The notes under the pieces were generated by a model. It made no database searches, had not been told where the DNA came from, and saw nothing but the letters and a program-made list of their open reading frames with translations. Of a stretch of DNA of 64,000 nt, positions 1-7,911 are shown one piece after another (position 1 is the stretch's first letter; the number at the start of each line of letters is the position of its first letter). Source of the stretch: Bacteroidota bacterium (GTDB lineage Bacteria; Bacteroidota; Ignavibacteria; Kryptoniales; JAKASW01); assembly GCA_021845665.1 (NCBI GenBank), contig JAJZVO010000007.1, positions 1 through 64,000 on the forward strand, in the 5' to 3' direction. The translations under genes were made by a program, and so were the position numbers.

Positions 1-371
1 AAAAAAATGGTGGGGACAGAGTTGCGTAACTACTGAGCAAAGTGTCGAAGAGAGGTGAGTGGCGATCAGGGGAAGATGAAAGGGAAGAAGGAATTCTGAG
101 ATAGGAGAAGGATTGAGGCACCTGAAGATTGATTTGTCACTCACATATATAAGACACTTTGCTCAGTACGAGAGAAAGGGTCAAAATGTTCCAGATTTTT
201 TTGATGCATCTCCCGACAAGGTCGTGATCTGACTCGCTCTACATTCTTGCTCATTATAGCGGGATTTGCTAAAATCCCATAGGGAAAACGGGAAGGAAAG
301 GGCGGCAAAAGGATGAGGACGATGATGGCTGTGGTTGATGATACATTGGAGGAGTCCGACTCGCCCACGCC
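1..371. other. Stretch without a recognised gene; 16-bp inverted repeat and a hairpin
   Basis: I see no convincing gene here. A perfect 16-bp inverted repeat (tactgagcaaagtgtc at 31-46, its complement at 153-168) brackets about 106 bp and could mark a small insertion-element end or a long hairpin. A second, compact hairpin (GGGATTT-gcta-AAATCCC) lies at 261-278. The stretch should be the 3' end of a cassette whose start is left of the window, because an attC begins at 372. Confidence 0.5.
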
Positions 372-496
372 GTTTAACATCCGGCATCACGGCGCTCATT
401 ATTTATATTTGAAAAAGGAGTTCGCTCAATGGCGTGCGCATCACATTACCCCAACAAAGGATGCACGCCACTGCGTGATGCCGGGGAACGTTAAGC
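372..496 (+). other. attC: attC site 1
   Basis: It runs from gtttaac (R'', 372-378) to gttaagc (R', 490-496). The inner arms ccggcatcacggcgctc and cgtgatgccgg are complementary, so the single strand can fold. It closes the cassette that begins left of the window. Confidence 0.9.
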
Positions 497-534
497 GCAA
501 TGCACGCAACTAAACAAAACTAGGCGACCGTTTT

Positions 535-1293
535 ATGCGAGGACTTCTTGTTAGAGTCGGCATCGACAAAACTTACGGCGGATGGAATGCGCCTTGTCGC
601 GCCGATGGGTCTTTTTGCTATGTTCCAATGAAGCCTCGGGATCCCGAAGACTCCGAAGATGGCTTTCGGACGACATACGACGAATTCGAAACGGCTTGCG
701 GTGAGTTTATGAGTAACACTGATGCGGTCTTTCCAAACTGGCTTCACGCGACATCCCCTCACCTTGATCCTGACTTTCGTTATTTGACATATGGTGATGG
801 CGGCCGAAGGGCAGCAAGAATTAGAAACTTCTTTGATGGTTCAGATGACAACTTCATCGCCTTCTACGCCAGCTTCCGACCTGTTGATTATGTTCAGCAA
901 TCTCTTGTCTATGCCATCATGGGATTCTATCGATTTCGCAACGTCATACCAGCTAACCAAGTGCCTGTCAACCAGAGAAACCAGAACGCACACACGAGAG
1001 TGCGCGCGTACGAAGCCGCCGATAATACAGACATCGTGGTATTTGGTGGACCAGGTAGTTCAGGCAGGCTTACGTGCTTGCTGCCCATCGGCGAGCAAAG
1101 AGTCAATCACCATTACTACGTTCGAAAAGACCTCTTCGATGCCTGGGGCGGCATCAGTTCCCGCAATGGTTGGATTCAACGAAGCGCCTATTTGCCCCAC
1201 TTTTGCGAGCCAGAGAGGTTTCTTGACTGGTTCAATGCTCAGAGCCCTGAATTGATTGCCCGCAATAACACCATGGAACAACAGGCGCGATAG
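535..1293 (+). CDS. Nmad3-like protein (putative nucleotide-modification-associated domain)
   Basis: A 252-residue soluble protein and the sole gene of the cassette between attC 1 and attC 2. The N-terminus (LLVRVGIDKTYGGWNAP) and the later segments RYLTYGDGG (about 82-90) and NFIAFYASFRP (about 105-115) resemble, from memory, the Nmad3 family, which was predicted from genome context to work with modified nucleotides in DNA. No catalytic residues can be assigned by eye. The next cassette carries a DNA methyltransferase and a restriction enzyme, which fits a DNA-modification theme, but cassettes are independently mobile so the pairing may be chance. There is no signal peptide or membrane segment. 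The start is the first ATG after the attC, and the Shine-Dalgarno sequence is weak. Family assignment is tentative. Confidence 0.55.
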   Translation: MRGLLVRVGIDKTYGGWNAPCRADGSFCYVPMKPRDPEDSEDGFRTTYDEFETACGEFMSNTDAVFPNWLHATSPHLDPDFRYLTYGDGGRRAARIRNFFDGSDDNFIAFYASFRPVDYVQQSLVYAIMGFYRFRNVIPANQVPVNQRNQNAHTRVRAYEAADNTDIVVFGGPGSSGRLTCLLPIGEQRVNHHYYVRKDLFDAWGGISSRNGWIQRSAYLPHFCEPERFLDWFNAQSPELIARNNTMEQQAR

Positions 1294-1307
1294 AATGCGT
1301 GCACTGC

Positions 1308-1442
1308 GCTTAACAAGCAGAAAGAAGACGCTCATCATGGAACATATGTCGTGTTCGCTTCATTCCGATTTGTCGCCAGCATCGGAGCTTCGCGCATCCA
1401 TAGCGCCAAATCGAAACGACTTCTTTCTGCATCACGTTAGGC
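1308..1442 (+). other. attC: attC site 2
   Basis: From gcttaac (1308-1314) to gttaggc (1436-1442). Its 5' part (gcgcttaac) mirrors the gttaagcgc at the left end of the cassette, as expected for an intact cassette unit. Confidence 0.92.
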
Positions 1443-1504
1443 GAAATGGCGGCACGGCCAAATGGATTCTCCAGTCGGCTTTCGTTATCTTTCTTTAGAA
1501 CCAA

Positions 1505-2485
1505 ATGCAGCCTATGCAAAAAAACAAGACAAAAAAAAGAATAGACCTGACTGGAAAGAAATACGATGTTGTGAAGTCGAAGGTCGCTGAACAGAGTGGA
1601 CTCTACGTCGTCAGCGTTTCATCGACTCACGCCCACATTCCATTAGATTCCATAGTCTGCGGCGACGCTCTGCAAGTACTCAAGAGCTTTCCCGCTGACT
1701 TTGTCGATTTGATTGTAACCTCCCCTCCATACGCCGACAAGAGACAGAATTCATACGGTGGAATTCATCCTGACCGCTACGTTCAGTGGTTCCTGCCGAT
1801 AGCTCAGGAGCTCAAGCGTGTCCTGAAGCCCTCGGGAACCTTCGTACTGAACATAAAGGAGGGAGTTTCGGAAGGACAGAGAGAAACTTACGTCTTGGAG
1901 CTAATACTTGAAATGAAAAAGCAAGGATGGCTCTGGACGGAGGAGTACATATGGCACAAACGGAACAGTTATCCCGGCAAGTGGCCCAATAGGTTCCGTG
2001 ACGCGTGGGAGCACTGCCTACAGTTCAACAAAGAGAAAAAGTTCTCGATGTACCAAGAAAGCGTTATGGTTCCCATGGGGGACTGGGCCAAAGCACGCCT
2101 GAAAAATCTAAGCGACACGGACAAGCTTCGAGACGAATCAAAAGTGGGTAGTGGCTTCGGAAAGAAGATTGCAAACTGGGTGGGAAGACGAATGGCTTAC
2201 CCCGATAACGTGCTTCATTTGGCAACCGAGTCTGCCAACAAGAACCACAGTGCCGCTTTCCCCAGTGTGCTCCCAGAGTGGTTCATAAAGCTATTCACAA
2301 AACCTGGTGACGTAGTTCTCGACCCCTTCCTTGGTTCCGGTACCTCTGCAGTCGCCGCGAAGAGATTGGGCCGCAGATACATTGGAATTGAGGTGCTTAG
2401 GCAGTTCTGCACGGAGGCTGAGAAGCGACTTAAACGAGAAGCAATCCATCCTGGAGACCTATTCGATGAAAACCATATCCCTTGA
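1505..2485 (+). CDS. Type II DNA methyltransferase, beta class, probably N4-cytosine
   Basis: 326 residues. The catalytic motif IV TSPPY (72-76) precedes the SAM-binding motif I, DPFLGSGT (273-280), giving the beta-class order. An SPPY tetrapeptide is typical of N4-cytosine methyltransferases, whereas DPPY or NPPY would suggest N6-adenine. It should transfer a methyl group from SAM to the sequence also recognised by the endonuclease encoded immediately downstream, whose ATG overlaps this gene's 3' end by 20 bp. The two genes form one bicistronic cassette bounded by attC 2 and attC 3. The recognition sequence cannot be read from the protein. An alternative ATG lies three codons downstream, and neither start has a strong ribosome-binding site. 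Confidence 0.9.
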   Translation: MQPMQKNKTKKRIDLTGKKYDVVKSKVAEQSGLYVVSVSSTHAHIPLDSIVCGDALQVLKSFPADFVDLIVTSPPYADKRQNSYGGIHPDRYVQWFLPIAQELKRVLKPSGTFVLNIKEGVSEGQRETYVLELILEMKKQGWLWTEEYIWHKRNSYPGKWPNRFRDAWEHCLQFNKEKKFSMYQESVMVPMGDWAKARLKNLSDTDKLRDESKVGSGFGKKIANWVGRRMAYPDNVLHLATESANKNHSAAFPSVLPEWFIKLFTKPGDVVLDPFLGSGTSAVAAKRLGRRYIGIEVLRQFCTEAEKRLKREAIHPGDLFDENHIP

Positions 2486-3206
2486 GGAGGTTAAAGAGTT
2501 CGTAAGTCACCACATCGGTGAGTTTCATGAAAGTCGGATAAGCAGAGTCAAGACAATCAAACTTAAGGACGTTCTTCAAAAAAAGAACCCCTACCTCTTT
2601 CGCGCAAAGAACATCCTTACTGCCGAGAGACTCATTGAATCGTTGCTTCAGGCCTATCTCTCGTCATCTGAGGAGGAGCTGTTCGGGCAATTCCTTGAGG
2701 AACTTGCCATCTTCATAGCTGGCAGGACACTTAATGGGCGCAAGTCCCCGGGCACAGGCATCGACTTAGAGTTTACCAAAGATGGCGTCGTTTACCTTGT
2801 TTCCATAAAGTCCGGGGTGAATTGGGGAAACAGTTCGCAGTATGCCGCGCTAAGAGATAGATTCAAGAAAGCGGTCCAAGTTCTCAAACAATCTAAATCC
2901 GTGAAGTCCGTTCAGCCTGTGCTGGCGTCGTGCTACGGGAGAAGGAGAACCGTGAACAATGGCGAGTACCTTCGCATTTGCGGACAAGAATTCTGGTACT
3001 TCATCAGCGGCAACACGCACCTTTACACGGACATCATAGAGCCGTTGGGCCATCAGGCCAAGCAACACAACCAGCACTACGAAGAAGAACTGGCCGCGGT
3101 CATCAATAAGTTCACGGCAGACTTCTCAAAGGAGTTCTGCGACGACGGCAGAATAGATTGGAACAAGCTGGTACACTTCAATAGCGGAAACTTGAAGTCA
3201 GCTTAA
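2466..3206 (+). CDS. Type II restriction endonuclease, PmeII/EcoO109I-like
   Basis: 246 residues. The ATG at 2466 is chosen because it overlaps the methyltransferase end and because protein-like sequence begins there; the frame is open further upstream but only antiparallel to methyltransferase codons. The segment KNPYLFRAKN (about 40-49) and the acidic stretch SSSEEELFGQFLEEL (about 66-80) resemble PmeII-family endonucleases. GTGID (D100) followed by VSIKSG (K115) fits a PD-(D/E)XK nuclease core, in which D100 would bind magnesium and K115 act in catalysis. It would cleave unmethylated foreign DNA such as phage DNA, protected at home by the upstream methyltransferase. Translational overlap suggests coordinated synthesis. 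The specific subfamily is from memory and less sure than the general role. Confidence 0.8.
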   Translation: MKTISLEEVKEFVSHHIGEFHESRISRVKTIKLKDVLQKKNPYLFRAKNILTAERLIESLLQAYLSSSEEELFGQFLEELAIFIAGRTLNGRKSPGTGIDLEFTKDGVVYLVSIKSGVNWGNSSQYAALRDRFKKAVQVLKQSKSVKSVQPVLASCYGRRRTVNNGEYLRICGQEFWYFISGNTHLYTDIIEPLGHQAKQHNQHYEEELAAVINKFTADFSKEFCDDGRIDWNKLVHFNSGNLKSA

Positions 3207-3243
3207 AGGCTTTTCCGTTGAGGGAACTCCCTGCCGCCACTTC

Positions 3244-3378
3244 GCCTAACACGCGCAACAAAGACGCTCGACTATTATATATCATCGTCCTCGCTTCATC
3301 CCGCTTCGCCGCTCTCATCGAGCTTCGCCCATTTATGGCGTCGAAGCGGGACGAACTTTGTTGCGCATCACGTTATGT
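3244..3378 (+). other. attC: attC site 3
   Basis: From gcctaac (3244-3250) to gttatgt (3372-3378). The preceding ccgccacttc mirrors the gaaatggcgg at the start of the restriction-modification cassette, so that cassette is an intact unit of about 1.9 kb. Confidence 0.9.
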
Positions 3379-3425
3379 GTCATTGCGGCGCTCAATCCGT
3401 TTAACCTGACAAGGGAGGAAGTAAT

Positions 3426-4664
3426 ATGCCAGAATCGTACAAATGTCCAGTCTGCGGTAAGCCTTTAACGCAAACCGAATATGTCAAAGCTCTGGGTCTC
3501 TGGGAAGAACAGCAACAGCATATCAAGCACCTCAAGGACGAGCAGAAGAAGCTGAGGGAAAAAGAGAAATCAATCAAAAGATCGTTGGAGGTTGAGAGGA
3601 AAAAGCTTAGACAACAAGAAGCTCGGTTCAAACAACAGTCCGAACAGCAGGCCAAGCAGTTCAAGGCTGAACACGCGAAGCTCAAGCGGGAGACACAAAA
3701 GCAGATTACAGAGCAAGCTAGGAAGTCGGCTCGCCAACTCAAGGAACAACGCCGCCACATTGAGAAGTCTTTTCAACAGAAAATGAAAGTTGAAATAAAG
3801 AAAGGTATTGAGGAAGGTGTCGAGGAACAGAAGAAGCAGTTCAAGAAGCAGGAATCCGAGCTAAGGAAAACGAAGAACAAGATGGTTCAGTTGGAAAACA
3901 GTCTCAAAGTCTCCGCTAAGAAGTACGATCAGGCGAGTGAAGAAATCAAGAAGCTTAAAGAGCAGATTGAGAAAGGTATTACACCTCAAATCGAGGGTTT
4001 GCTCGAAGAAGACAAGTTGCTTGCCAAGCTTAAGGAGCTATTTCCAAATGACAGATTCGAGCACCCTGGCAAAGGTGGTGACATTATCCAATTTGTTATT
4101 GAACAAGCCAAAGAAATCGGACGAATTGTTTATGAATGTAAAAAGGTAAAGTCATTCAACAAAAGTCACGTTGAGCAAGCTAAGGAAGCTCGCCGACTCC
4201 GAGAAGCTGATTTTGCCATCCTTGTGACCAATGCCTTCCCCTCCAAGAAACAATATTACTTCGTGGAGCAAACCGTTTTTGTCATCAGCCCCGTCAGTCT
4301 TGAGCCGATAACATATACACTGAGAGAGAGCTTGGTGAAGATGGCTTTGCTAAAGATGTCAAATGAGGCCAAGCAGAAAGCGGTTCAAAAAGTGTACGAT
4401 TACTTGTCAAGTTCCGAATATAATAACAAGATGAACGATGTGGCCAATCAACTCATCGACTTAGCGAAGGACTTGAAGGTTGAAATAAAGTCTCACAAAG
4501 ACAGGTGGGAAAAACGGTATGCTATTTATAGTAAGCTGTATAATGACGTTGGATTGATCGACTTCAAGTTGAAGGGTCTTATCCAAAATCAATTGGATGG
4601 CAAAACTAAGTTGCTCCCACCGCCGAAGAAGGAGTTTGTGGAGATTAAAGACCTTGAACGCTGA
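3426..4664 (+). CDS. DUF2130 protein: zinc ribbon, long coiled coil, nuclease-like core
   Basis: 412 residues. A CPVCGKPL zinc-knuckle half is at 7-14, a Lys/Gln/Glu-rich coiled coil spans about 25-190, and a globular domain at about 205-310 contains GGDIIQ (D219), YECK (E237, K239) and ADFAILVTNAFP. The D...ExK arrangement fits a PD-(D/E)XK-type fold, and the pattern matches DUF2130. The family's biochemical role is not established to my knowledge. A nuclease-like core on a coiled coil suggests DNA or RNA processing, possibly phage defence, but that is inference. It is the sole gene of its cassette, with a strong Shine-Dalgarno (gggagg) upstream. The neighbouring cassettes carry restriction-modification and TIR-like genes. 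Confidence 0.8.
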   Translation: MPESYKCPVCGKPLTQTEYVKALGLWEEQQQHIKHLKDEQKKLREKEKSIKRSLEVERKKLRQQEARFKQQSEQQAKQFKAEHAKLKRETQKQITEQARKSARQLKEQRRHIEKSFQQKMKVEIKKGIEEGVEEQKKQFKKQESELRKTKNKMVQLENSLKVSAKKYDQASEEIKKLKEQIEKGITPQIEGLLEEDKLLAKLKELFPNDRFEHPGKGGDIIQFVIEQAKEIGRIVYECKKVKSFNKSHVEQAKEARRLREADFAILVTNAFPSKKQYYFVEQTVFVISPVSLEPITYTLRESLVKMALLKMSNEAKQKAVQKVYDYLSSSEYNNKMNDVANQLIDLAKDLKVEIKSHKDRWEKRYAIYSKLYNDVGLIDFKLKGLIQNQLDGKTKLLPPPKKEFVEIKDLER

Positions 4665-4678
4665 GCGCCGCAACGGAC

Positions 4679-4813
4679 ACATAACAAGCAGGAAGAAGAC
4701 GCTCAATTATTATATACCATGGTGCTCGCTTCATTGCTCTCGCCCGTTGTCTCGATGCTACGCAATACTTATTACGGGCGAGAGCAACGACTTCTTCCTG
4801 CAACACGTTATGC
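4679..4813 (+). other. attC: attC site 4
   Basis: From acataac (4679-4685) to gttatgc (4807-4813). Arms gcaggaagaagacgctc and gacttcttcctgc are complementary. The 5' core mirrors the gttatgtgtcattgcgg start of the DUF2130 cassette. Confidence 0.92.
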
Positions 4814-4862
4814 GCCAGCAAGCGATTCTTCGGCAAGACATTCCAAATAACGAGGTAGGAAG

Positions 4863-5675
4863 GTGAAGAAGAAGAAAACGTATGAGAGGACGTGCTTTTC
4901 CCCCGAAGTACTTGAAGAGGCAAGGACCCTGTTGTCATGCCCCCTCAAGGATGCCCAACCAACATCGGCCTCCGTGGAGTTTAGGGGGGAAAAGTGGTAC
5001 CACGATTTGAAAGAGGAATGTTATGCTGACATACGCAAAGAAATTGACTACTACTATTACTATGTGTCTGCCGAAGCATACGGGATAGAGGTTACCTACT
5101 TTGGCCCGTACAGCACTGCGGAAGTCAAAGCCCCGACTAGGTCTGAGGTTGAGGAGATCTTCTCTTGCTTCGAGAGAGGTGCACCACATTGCATAGTTCC
5201 CATTTCCTCCGCAGAGGCGGGTAAACCTGAATCTGATAGGCCCGTGGTTTTCATCGGTCACGGGAGAAGTCCGCAATGGAAAGAGTTGAAGGACCATCTA
5301 CGCGAACAACACGGTTATCCTGTCGAAGCCTATGAAATCGGAGCTAGGGCCGGACACGCAATTCGGGATATTCTTGAAGAGATGCTTGAGAAAAGTTCGT
5401 TTGCGATCCTTGTTATGACCGCCGAAGACAGAGTTCGCAAGGCGCACATGAGAGCACGCCAGAATGTGGTGCATGAACTTGGGCTGTTTCAGGGAAGACT
5501 TGGATTCAGCAGAGCCATTATTCTACTCGAACGTGGCGTTGAAGGATTCTCTAATATGCAGGGCATCCATCAGATACTGTTTTCCAAAAGGAACATTAAA
5601 GAAACTTTCGGCGATGTGCTTGCTACGCTGAAGCGCGAGTTCGCACAGTCCGAGCGGGACATTGAAGAAGAGTGA
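4863..5675 (+). CDS. TIR-like (PF10137-type) nucleotide-binding protein, candidate antiphage NADase
   Basis: 270 residues with a GTG start seven bases after an AGG Shine-Dalgarno. Residues about 1-115 form an unrecognised N-terminal domain containing a run of five tyrosines (63-67). Residues 128-255 look like the TIR-like domain of PF10137: VFIGHGRS (129-136), a conserved middle FAILVMTAEDR (180-190), then RARQNVVHELGLFQGRLG, where E205 would be the catalytic glutamate. Related domains cleave NAD+ as abortive-infection effectors, for example in CBASS. No cyclase, Argonaute or other sensor partner is in this cassette, so the N-terminal domain would have to sense the trigger itself. Domain identity is fairly sure; the defence role is inferred. 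Confidence 0.8.
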   Translation: MKKKKTYERTCFSPEVLEEARTLLSCPLKDAQPTSASVEFRGEKWYHDLKEECYADIRKEIDYYYYYVSAEAYGIEVTYFGPYSTAEVKAPTRSEVEEIFSCFERGAPHCIVPISSAEAGKPESDRPVVFIGHGRSPQWKELKDHLREQHGYPVEAYEIGARAGHAIRDILEEMLEKSSFAILVMTAEDRVRKAHMRARQNVVHELGLFQGRLGFSRAIILLERGVEGFSNMQGIHQILFSKRNIKETFGDVLATLKREFAQSERDIEEE

Positions 5676-5708
5676 TTCTGCGATCGAGAAAAGCCAGCGC
5701 TTGCCGGC

Positions 5709-5828
5709 GCATAACAAGCCGGACAGAGACGCTCGTCATTTGCATATATGGAACTCGCTTCATGGCGCGCTCATGCAGTACCCCAACAGAGGATGCGCGC
5801 CACGACTTTGTCCGGCGGGACGTTATCT
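5709..5828 (+). other. attC: attC site 5
   Basis: From gcataac (5709-5715) to gttatct (5822-5828). Outer arms aagccggacagagac and gactttgtccgg are complementary. Confidence 0.9.
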
Positions 5829-5868
5829 GCCATTGGCGCAACACAAACAAACTAGAACGAGGAGAACC

Positions 5869-6309
5869 ATGAACAGCGACGCGAGTTTCAAACCAAAGCC
5901 CGACATCGACCTCGCCCAAATGCGGCGACTTCACTATTGGCTTTCCTACAACCGCTATAGCATCTTCATCTATGGTGGTGGTTTCTTCCTGCCTGCGGTA
6001 CCTATACTCCTCGCATTGATCGTACTCGCCATCGTGTTCGCTCCCTATATGCTTTGCGTTCTTTACCAAAATTGGAAGCATGGCTGGCTCGTTACCTTTG
6101 CAATTATGGTGGGCATTCCATTGCCCTTTGCATTCTTATCGACTGGCAGTGTTATTATTGACACCGGATTACATTTTCTACCCCTGCTGACCTTCTATTT
6201 CTACTGCTACCTTCTCCGGTTCTCAGTTGGCGAATGGATCAGCGACGCGAGTCCAATCGACGCGCTCTGGACTAACGAAGAAAACGCACAAAACAGACTA
6301 GGCCAATAG
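5869..6309 (+). CDS. Multi-pass membrane protein of unknown function
   Basis: 146 residues starting at ATG 5869, after a good AGGAG site. The frame is open upstream only because it crosses attC 5. About three to four hydrophobic segments are visible: YSIFIYGGGFFLPAVPILLA, the following ALIVLAIVFAPYMLCVLY, LVTFAIMVGIPLPFAFL, and a region rich in Leu/Phe/Tyr around FLPLLTFYFYCYLL. The termini are polar and probably cytoplasmic. I recognise no family. It is the only gene of its cassette, whose attC (begins at 6365) is interrupted by an IS110-family element. Confidence 0.6.
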   Translation: MNSDASFKPKPDIDLAQMRRLHYWLSYNRYSIFIYGGGFFLPAVPILLALIVLAIVFAPYMLCVLYQNWKHGWLVTFAIMVGIPLPFAFLSTGSVIIDTGLHFLPLLTFYFYCYLLRFSVGEWISDASPIDALWTNEENAQNRLGQ

Positions 6310-6364
6310 ACATGGAACCCTATTCGGAAGTCTTTGTAGGAGAACGCAACCGTGCGCCAACGGC

Positions 6365-6371
6365 AGATAAC
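6365..6371 (+). other. attC: Left core (R'') of attC site 6, separated by an insertion
   Basis: agataac is preceded by caacggc, and the block ggcagataac is the exact complement of gttatctgcc (5822-5831) at the cassette's left end. It is therefore a genuine R'' core. The body of this attC resumes at about 7948. Confidence 0.85.
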
Positions 6372-6811
6372 ATGCGCCTATAGAAAAGAATGTCAAGAGA
6401 AAAGACGATTCCATTAGGAAAAATATTTCCTTTCTTTCCTTGCATTCGGTCTCACAAGCCATGGTGTGGCAGAACACTTTCTTAGAGATGCCCGTGGTGG
6501 AACGGGGAAGTCGTGCTCTTTGCCTCTAGCGATCTTTTCTTTACTCGATTATTTGCTGTAAGCATTTTGCTTATGCGCCTATCTGAGCTCTCACTTAGCT
6601 GACCCATTGTAAAAGGGGAAAGCAATTCGGGCTACGGTAAATTTGAGCAAAAGCCGGAGGGGGCTAACCGAGAAGATGGTGTATCCCCGACATGGCAGGG
6701 TCACATGCATGTTATTGAGCTCTCCCTCCTGAACTCCAAGTTCGCTTTTCTGACAAAGAACGTTTTAGATGACAACAGTCTTAAGTTGGGTAGCCACAAT
6801 GGCTTACTCTT
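6372..6811 (-). other. Non-coding tract downstream of the IS110-family transposase
   Basis: 440 bp without a plausible gene. In IS1111-type elements the guide (bridge/seek) RNA is encoded downstream of the transposase, so about 6640-6811 on the reverse strand is the place to expect one; I cannot fold it reliably by eye. The outer part (6372-6634) carries a 10-bp direct repeat, atgcgcctat, at 6372-6381 and 6573-6582, and may be a separate insertion or cassette remnant. Confidence 0.4.
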
Positions 6812-7849
6812 CTACTTCTTTACACTTTTGCTCCATCTGTATGGCTCATACTTTTCGTTGCTCTTCATGATCCCTAAGGACAGCCGAGCGATATACCTGG
6901 CAACGGCAACTCTGGCGTTATGCTCGGCGATGCCTTTCTTGAGAAGATAGTCGTAGTATTCTCTTACCGGCCCGTCTCCATTGATGGCACTCATTGCAGC
7001 ACCGTTGTATATGCCCTTGAGCATCCGATTGTAATGGGGCTTTCGGGTCCCGTACTTTTTCCTTCCGCTTGTCTTCTCCACTCTGACCAGACCGCAGTAG
7101 GCCAGATATCTGCCTGTTGTGGAGAATCGCTTCGGCTCGATCACAGCCGCAAGGATCTTCGCCGCCCTGATGGGCCCTATTCCGTCGAGACTTGCAAGAG
7201 TCTTGATGGATCGATTCTTCTTGCGCCATTTCTCGAACTCTGCCTCGTATGCAGACTTCGTCTCTTCGTAGAGAGATATGTTCCGATCCAGGAACCCGCC
7301 GATAAATGTCGCCGCATCATCCAATCTGGCAGCGTCCGAACCGAGTCCACGGATGAGTGAGTGTCTTTGATTTTGCGAACGAACCCCGTGTTTTATCACA
7401 TCCTCGTAAGCAGCGACCAAACGCCTTAGTTTATATAGCTCTTCGTCGTCAGCGTGGAAGACCTCTGTAAGCAATCCTCCTTTGAGCAGTTCGACAAGCT
7501 TCGTCGCGTCGATCTTGTCGGTCTTTGGACCGTCGGAGAGGAGCTTATTCTTGAACGGATCGCATACGATCACTCTTTCCACAACATCCTTTAGTTCCAG
7601 GTAAAGCCAGTGGGCACCCGTACTCTCTTCGAAGGTCACGACGGTCTTGCCTGGCAGCCCTTTCAGGTATCGCTTTAGCTCAACGATATTCGACGGAACG
7701 TCTGCAACCCTAAGCTTTCCGCTCCCTCTTTTCATCACAGCAATTGCCATATTGTTAATCGACCAGTCGACGGCAACGTAGTTATCATACCTTTGCATCT
7801 CCGACCGGTTGCTTCTTCGACGATCCTCTTTTACCTTTCCTAAAATCAT
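6812..7849 (-). CDS. IS110-family DEDD transposase
   Basis: 345 residues. The N-terminal RuvC-like domain shows D28 (AVDWS), E74/E75 (FEES), and D111/D114 (TDKIDA), the DEDD catalytic residues. The C-terminal Tnp20 domain contains a helix-hairpin-helix-like segment (LASLDGIGPIRAAKIL) and the region GAAMSA carrying the candidate nucleophilic serine. The start at 7849 has an AAAGGAG site seven bases upstream. The length is normal for the family and the frame is intact, so the element may be active. IS110-family enzymes recombine via a circular intermediate, guided by an element-encoded RNA. The gene is transcribed against the direction of the cassette genes. Confidence 0.95.
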   Translation of the reverse strand: MILGKVKEDRRRSNRSEMQRYDNYVAVDWSINNMAIAVMKRGSGKLRVADVPSNIVELKRYLKGLPGKTVVTFEESTGAHWLYLELKDVVERVIVCDPFKNKLLSDGPKTDKIDATKLVELLKGGLLTEVFHADDEELYKLRRLVAAYEDVIKHGVRSQNQRHSLIRGLGSDAARLDDAATFIGGFLDRNISLYEETKSAYEAEFEKWRKKNRSIKTLASLDGIGPIRAAKILAAVIEPKRFSTTGRYLAYCGLVRVEKTSGRKKYGTRKPHYNRMLKGIYNGAAMSAINGDGPVREYYDYLLKKGIAEHNARVAVARYIARLSLGIMKSNEKYEPYRWSKSVKK

Positions 7850-7886
7850 GGTGGTCTCCTTTCGTGTTTTGAGATGTCAACTTTCT

Positions 7887-7911
7887 CCCCCGCTTTGCGG
7901 GGGACTACACC
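7887..7911. repeat. Hairpin and subterminal inverted repeat of the IS110-family element
   Basis: CCCCCGC-ttt-GCGGGGG (7887-7903) is a perfect 7-bp stem. Its right arm continues into actacacc, and 7897-7911 is the partner of 6678-6691 at the other end of the element. It lies between the transposase gene and the element's right edge. Confidence 0.6.

Noticed and set aside
313-513. Small gene of 66 codons at the first attC
   Set aside because: The frame crosses the whole attC and has no ribosome-binding site or recognisable sequence.
3401-3760. 119-codon reverse-strand ORF opposite the DUF2130 gene
   Set aside because: Its Leu/Ser/Cys-rich sequence is the expected mirror of the Lys/Gln/Glu coiled coil on the other strand.
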